From Lutibacter litoralis (lineage in GTDB: Bacteria > Bacteroidota > Bacteroidia > Flavobacteriales > Flavobacteriaceae): a stretch of DNA of 64,000 nt. This document shows positions 61,799 through 64,000 of this stretch, in pieces. The notes beneath the pieces are model-generated. The model saw only the letters and a program-made list of their open reading frames with translations. It was not told the origin of the DNA and ran no database searches. Both the position numbers and the translations under genes were made by a program. Location of the stretch: the NCBI RefSeq assembly GCF_014646675.1, contig NZ_BMNS01000001.1, positions 490,212-554,211 on the forward strand, read 5' to 3'. The stretch's first letter is position 1; each line of letters starts with the position of its first letter.

Positions 61799-62575
61799 AT
61801 GAGTGTAAGAGCAAAAAAACACCTAGGACAACATTTTTTAAAAGACGAGTTAATTGCACAGCAAATTGCAGATAGTCTAACGGAGAAGGGTTATAATAAT
61901 GTGCTAGAAATTGGTCCTGGAATGGGTGTTTTAACAAAGTATTTGCTTAAAAAACCACTCAAAACTCATGTTATAGAAATTGATACCGAATCGGTTGAAT
62001 ATTTACAAGCTCATTATTTAAATTTAGCGAAGAGAATTATTTCAAAAGATTTTTTAAAAATTAATATTGAAGATTATTTCGGCAAAGAACAAGTTGCAAT
62101 AATTGGTAATTTTCCTTATAATATTTCAACACAAATTGTATTTAAAACATTAGAAAACCGCCATCAAATACCTGAATTTTCAGGAATGTTTCAAAAAGAA
62201 GTTGCTAAAAGAATTGCTGAAACTGAAGGAAGCAAAGTCTATGGAATACTTTCTGTTTTAACTCAGGCTTTTTACAATGTGGAATATTTATTTACGGTAC
62301 CTCCAACGGTTTTTGATCCACCTCCAAAAGTAGATTCTGGAGTAATTAGATTAACTCGAAAAGAAAATTATACCCTTCCTGTTGACGAAAAATTGTTTTT
62401 TAAAGTAGTAAAAACAGCTTTCCAACAACGTAGAAAAACACTTCGTAATAGTTTAAAAACATTTAATTTATCGGATAATTTAAGAGAAGATATTATCTTT
62501 GGGCAACGTCCAGAACAATTATCGGTTCAAGAATTTATTAATCTTACTTCTAAAATAGAAAAAGATGCCAGTTGA
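61799..62575 (+). CDS. rsmA: 16S rRNA dimethyladenosine transferase
   Basis: This enzyme (KsgA) dimethylates A1518 and A1519 of 16S rRNA. The 258-residue protein has [12 protein letters not shown] (about residues 6-17), the SAM motif [15 protein letters not shown] (about 37-51) and the catalytic NFPYNIS (about 102-108). The stop overlaps mgtE by 11 bases. Confidence 0.96.
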   Translation: MSVRAKKHLGQHFLKDELIAQQIADSLTEKGYNNVLEIGPGMGVLTKYLLKKPLKTHVIEIDTESVEYLQAHYLNLAKRIISKDFLKINIEDYFGKEQVAIIGNFPYNISTQIVFKTLENRHQIPEFSGMFQKEVAKRIAETEGSKVYGILSVLTQAFYNVEYLFTVPPTVFDPPPKVDSGVIRLTRKENYTLPVDEKLFFKVVKTAFQQRRKTLRNSLKTFNLSDNLREDIIFGQRPEQLSVQEFINLTSKIEKDAS

Positions 62576-63926
62576 AATTACTAAACAGTTTATAGAAGAT
62601 TTACAACAATTAATCGGTGAAAAAAACAACGATTCTTTATTGGTGTTATTGGAAGAGGTCCATTATGCAGATATAGCAGAAGTTATTGAAGAGTTATATA
62701 CTGAAGAGGCTATCTACTTAATTCGGCTTTTAGAAAGTGATGTAACATCTGAAGTAATTGCAGAACTAGACGAGGATGTTAGAGAAAAAATACTGAGAGA
62801 ACTTTCCAGTAAAGAAATTGCAGAAGAAATAGATGAATTAGATACTGATGATGCTGCAGATATTATTTCAGAACTTTCTGAAAATCAAAAAGAGGAGGTA
62901 ATTTCTCATTTAGAAGACATTGAACACGCTAAAGAAATTGTAGAGCTTTTAAGGTACGATGAAGATACTGCCGGAGGTTTAATGGCAAAAGAATTAGTAA
63001 AAGTTAACGAAAATTGGAACGTACTTACTTGTGTAAAGGAAATGCGTTCACAAGCGGAAGAAGTAACACGCGTACATTCTATTTACGTTGTAGATGATAA
63101 TAATAAGCTAAAAGGAAGACTTTCTTTAAAAGACTTATTAACTACCTCAACTAAAACTGCAATCAAAGATGTTTTAATAAAAAATGTTGATGCTGTAAAT
63201 GTGAATGAAAAGGCTGAAGATGTTGCCAGAATAATGCAAAAATATGATTTGGAAGCCATTCCTGTAGTAGATGAAATTGGACATTTAGTTGGTAGAATTA
63301 CCATTGATGATATTGTTGATGTAATTAAAGAAGAAGCAGAAAAAGATTATCAAATGGCGGCAGGTTTAGTTGACGATGTTGAAGCTGATGATAGTATTTT
63401 TGAACTTACAAAAGCACGTTTACCTTGGTTGGTTTTAGGGTTATTTGGTGGTTTAGGGAGTGTTTTTATTATGGAAGGATATGAAAATATTATGTCCGAT
63501 CCCAGATATGGTAAATTGTTCTTTTTTACGCCGTTAATTGCTGCAATGGCAGGTAATGTTGGGGTGCAATCAAGCGCTATTGTTGTTCAAGGTTTAGCAA
63601 ATGATATAATTAAAGGAAGTTTGTTAAGCAGACTTTTTAAAGAAGTTAGTTTAAGCTTAATTAGTGGTACGGTTTTAGGATTGTTAGTGATGCTTTTTGG
63701 TGTAATTATGCCAAGTATGATGGATACTTTATTGAGTTTTACTGTTGCAATTTCTATGTTGTGTGTTATTATAGTAGCTGCATTAATAGGAACTTTTGTG
63801 CCAATAATATTGGATAAAAGAGGTATTGATCCAGCAATTGCTACAGGACCATTTATTACAACCAGTAATGATATTTTTGGAATTTTCTTATTCTTTTATA
63901 TAGCTAAATTAATTTTAGGATTTTAA
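62565..63926 (+). CDS. mgtE: Magnesium transporter MgtE
   Basis: This inner-membrane Mg2+ channel is gated by cytoplasmic Mg2+. The 453-residue protein has the N domain (about 1-130, [20 protein letters not shown]), a CBS pair (about 140-260, [18 protein letters not shown]) and a five-helix membrane domain (about 285-453). The latter has [20 protein letters not shown] and the C-terminal [13 protein letters not shown]. It starts inside rsmA. Confidence 0.95.
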   Translation: MPVEITKQFIEDLQQLIGEKNNDSLLVLLEEVHYADIAEVIEELYTEEAIYLIRLLESDVTSEVIAELDEDVREKILRELSSKEIAEEIDELDTDDAADIISELSENQKEEVISHLEDIEHAKEIVELLRYDEDTAGGLMAKELVKVNENWNVLTCVKEMRSQAEEVTRVHSIYVVDDNNKLKGRLSLKDLLTTSTKTAIKDVLIKNVDAVNVNEKAEDVARIMQKYDLEAIPVVDEIGHLVGRITIDDIVDVIKEEAEKDYQMAAGLVDDVEADDSIFELTKARLPWLVLGLFGGLGSVFIMEGYENIMSDPRYGKLFFFTPLIAAMAGNVGVQSSAIVVQGLANDIIKGSLLSRLFKEVSLSLISGTVLGLLVMLFGVIMPSMMDTLLSFTVAISMLCVIIVAALIGTFVPIILDKRGIDPAIATGPFITTSNDIFGIFLFFYIAKLILGF

Positions 63927-63967
63927 GTATTTCAGTTTAGTTTGAAGCTGTTTTGGTTAAATTAATT

Positions 63968-64000
63968 TTGAATAAAATATTGTTAATTAGAGGGCATGAA
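63968..64000 (+). CDS. Possible start of the next gene, cut by window end
   Basis: A TTG at 63968 opens a frame that reads MNKILLIRGHE to the last base. An ATG at 63996 in another frame is the alternative. Only 11 codons are visible, so no product can be named. Confidence 0.25.
   Translation, partial: MNKILLIRGHE

Noticed and set aside
1-64000. tRNA, rRNA, IS, prophage, integrase or attachment sites
   Set aside because: All gaps between genes were read and no cloverleaf, transposase, integrase or flanking direct repeats were seen. The AT content and gene content look uniform.

Overview
The window is a gene-dense, AT-rich stretch of chromosome from a member of the Bacteroidota, most likely family Flavobacteriaceae. 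Four things point there: T9SS type A C-terminal sorting domains, Bacteroidota-restricted families (DUF6341, DUF6427, DUF4292, DUF3078, DUF2480, DUF4286), a TonB-dependent receptor with a carboxypeptidase-D-like N-terminus, and recurrent TAnnTTTG promoter boxes in place of the E. coli -10. The genus cannot be fixed from the sequence alone. No rRNA, tRNA, IS element, prophage or CRISPR array was seen. About 57 genes are called, most of them housekeeping.

Layout. 1-1.7 kb: the end of a YhcC-like radical SAM gene and a saccharopine-dehydrogenase-family gene. 1.8-5.7 kb (minus): a cell-envelope operon (TPR protein, DUF4292 lipoprotein, EnvC-like degenerate LytM protein) and an acidic unknown protein. 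5.9-8.1 kb: tdk, alr, mscL. 8.1-13.1 kb (minus): MOSC protein, GH3 adenylating enzyme, M23 peptidase, then the yicC-gmk-nadD operon. 13.3-19.6 kb: glycosyltransferase 9, LysM/BON protein, upp, DUF6427/DUF6341, trmB, an alkyltransferase-like protein, and the Fe-S pair mrp-nifU. 19.9-27.5 kb (plus): DUF3108, an M23-like lipoprotein, pgi, then a TonB receptor with an internally repeated lipoprotein. 27.6-34.1 kb (minus): gamma-glutamyltransferase, two DUF3078 proteins, a CNNM-type transporter, and an Fe-S cluster locus (sufE, MIP18-like, DUF2480). 34.3-42.7 kb: PfkB kinase, a long PurF-like protein, sod, fbp, a GNAT protein, aspartate kinase and a fused PlsC/GNAT aminolipid synthase. 42.8-49.2 kb: an ALDH7-type dehydrogenase, an ECF sigma factor with a putative dual-membrane anti-sigma protein, a LuxE-like protein and an ABC-F ATPase. 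49.6-56.3 kb (minus): two large secreted T9SS substrates, a nuclease and a metalloprotease. 56.5-64 kb (plus): ribF, serS, TPR, DUF4286, rsmA, mgtE.

The most interesting system is the ECF sigma factor at 45724-46260 with the protein encoded just downstream of it. That protein has a short cytoplasmic head, one membrane helix, a low-complexity linker and an outer-membrane-type beta-barrel, so one chain may span both membranes and carry signals from the outer membrane to the sigma factor. Also notable are a ~230-residue C-terminal module shared at about 73% identity by the two neighbouring secreted enzymes, a lipoprotein built of four diverged repeats beside a TonB receptor, an M23-like protein with HxC instead of HxH, and several intergenic inverted repeats, one of them GC-rich against the local background. 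Most of the window is ordinary core genome.
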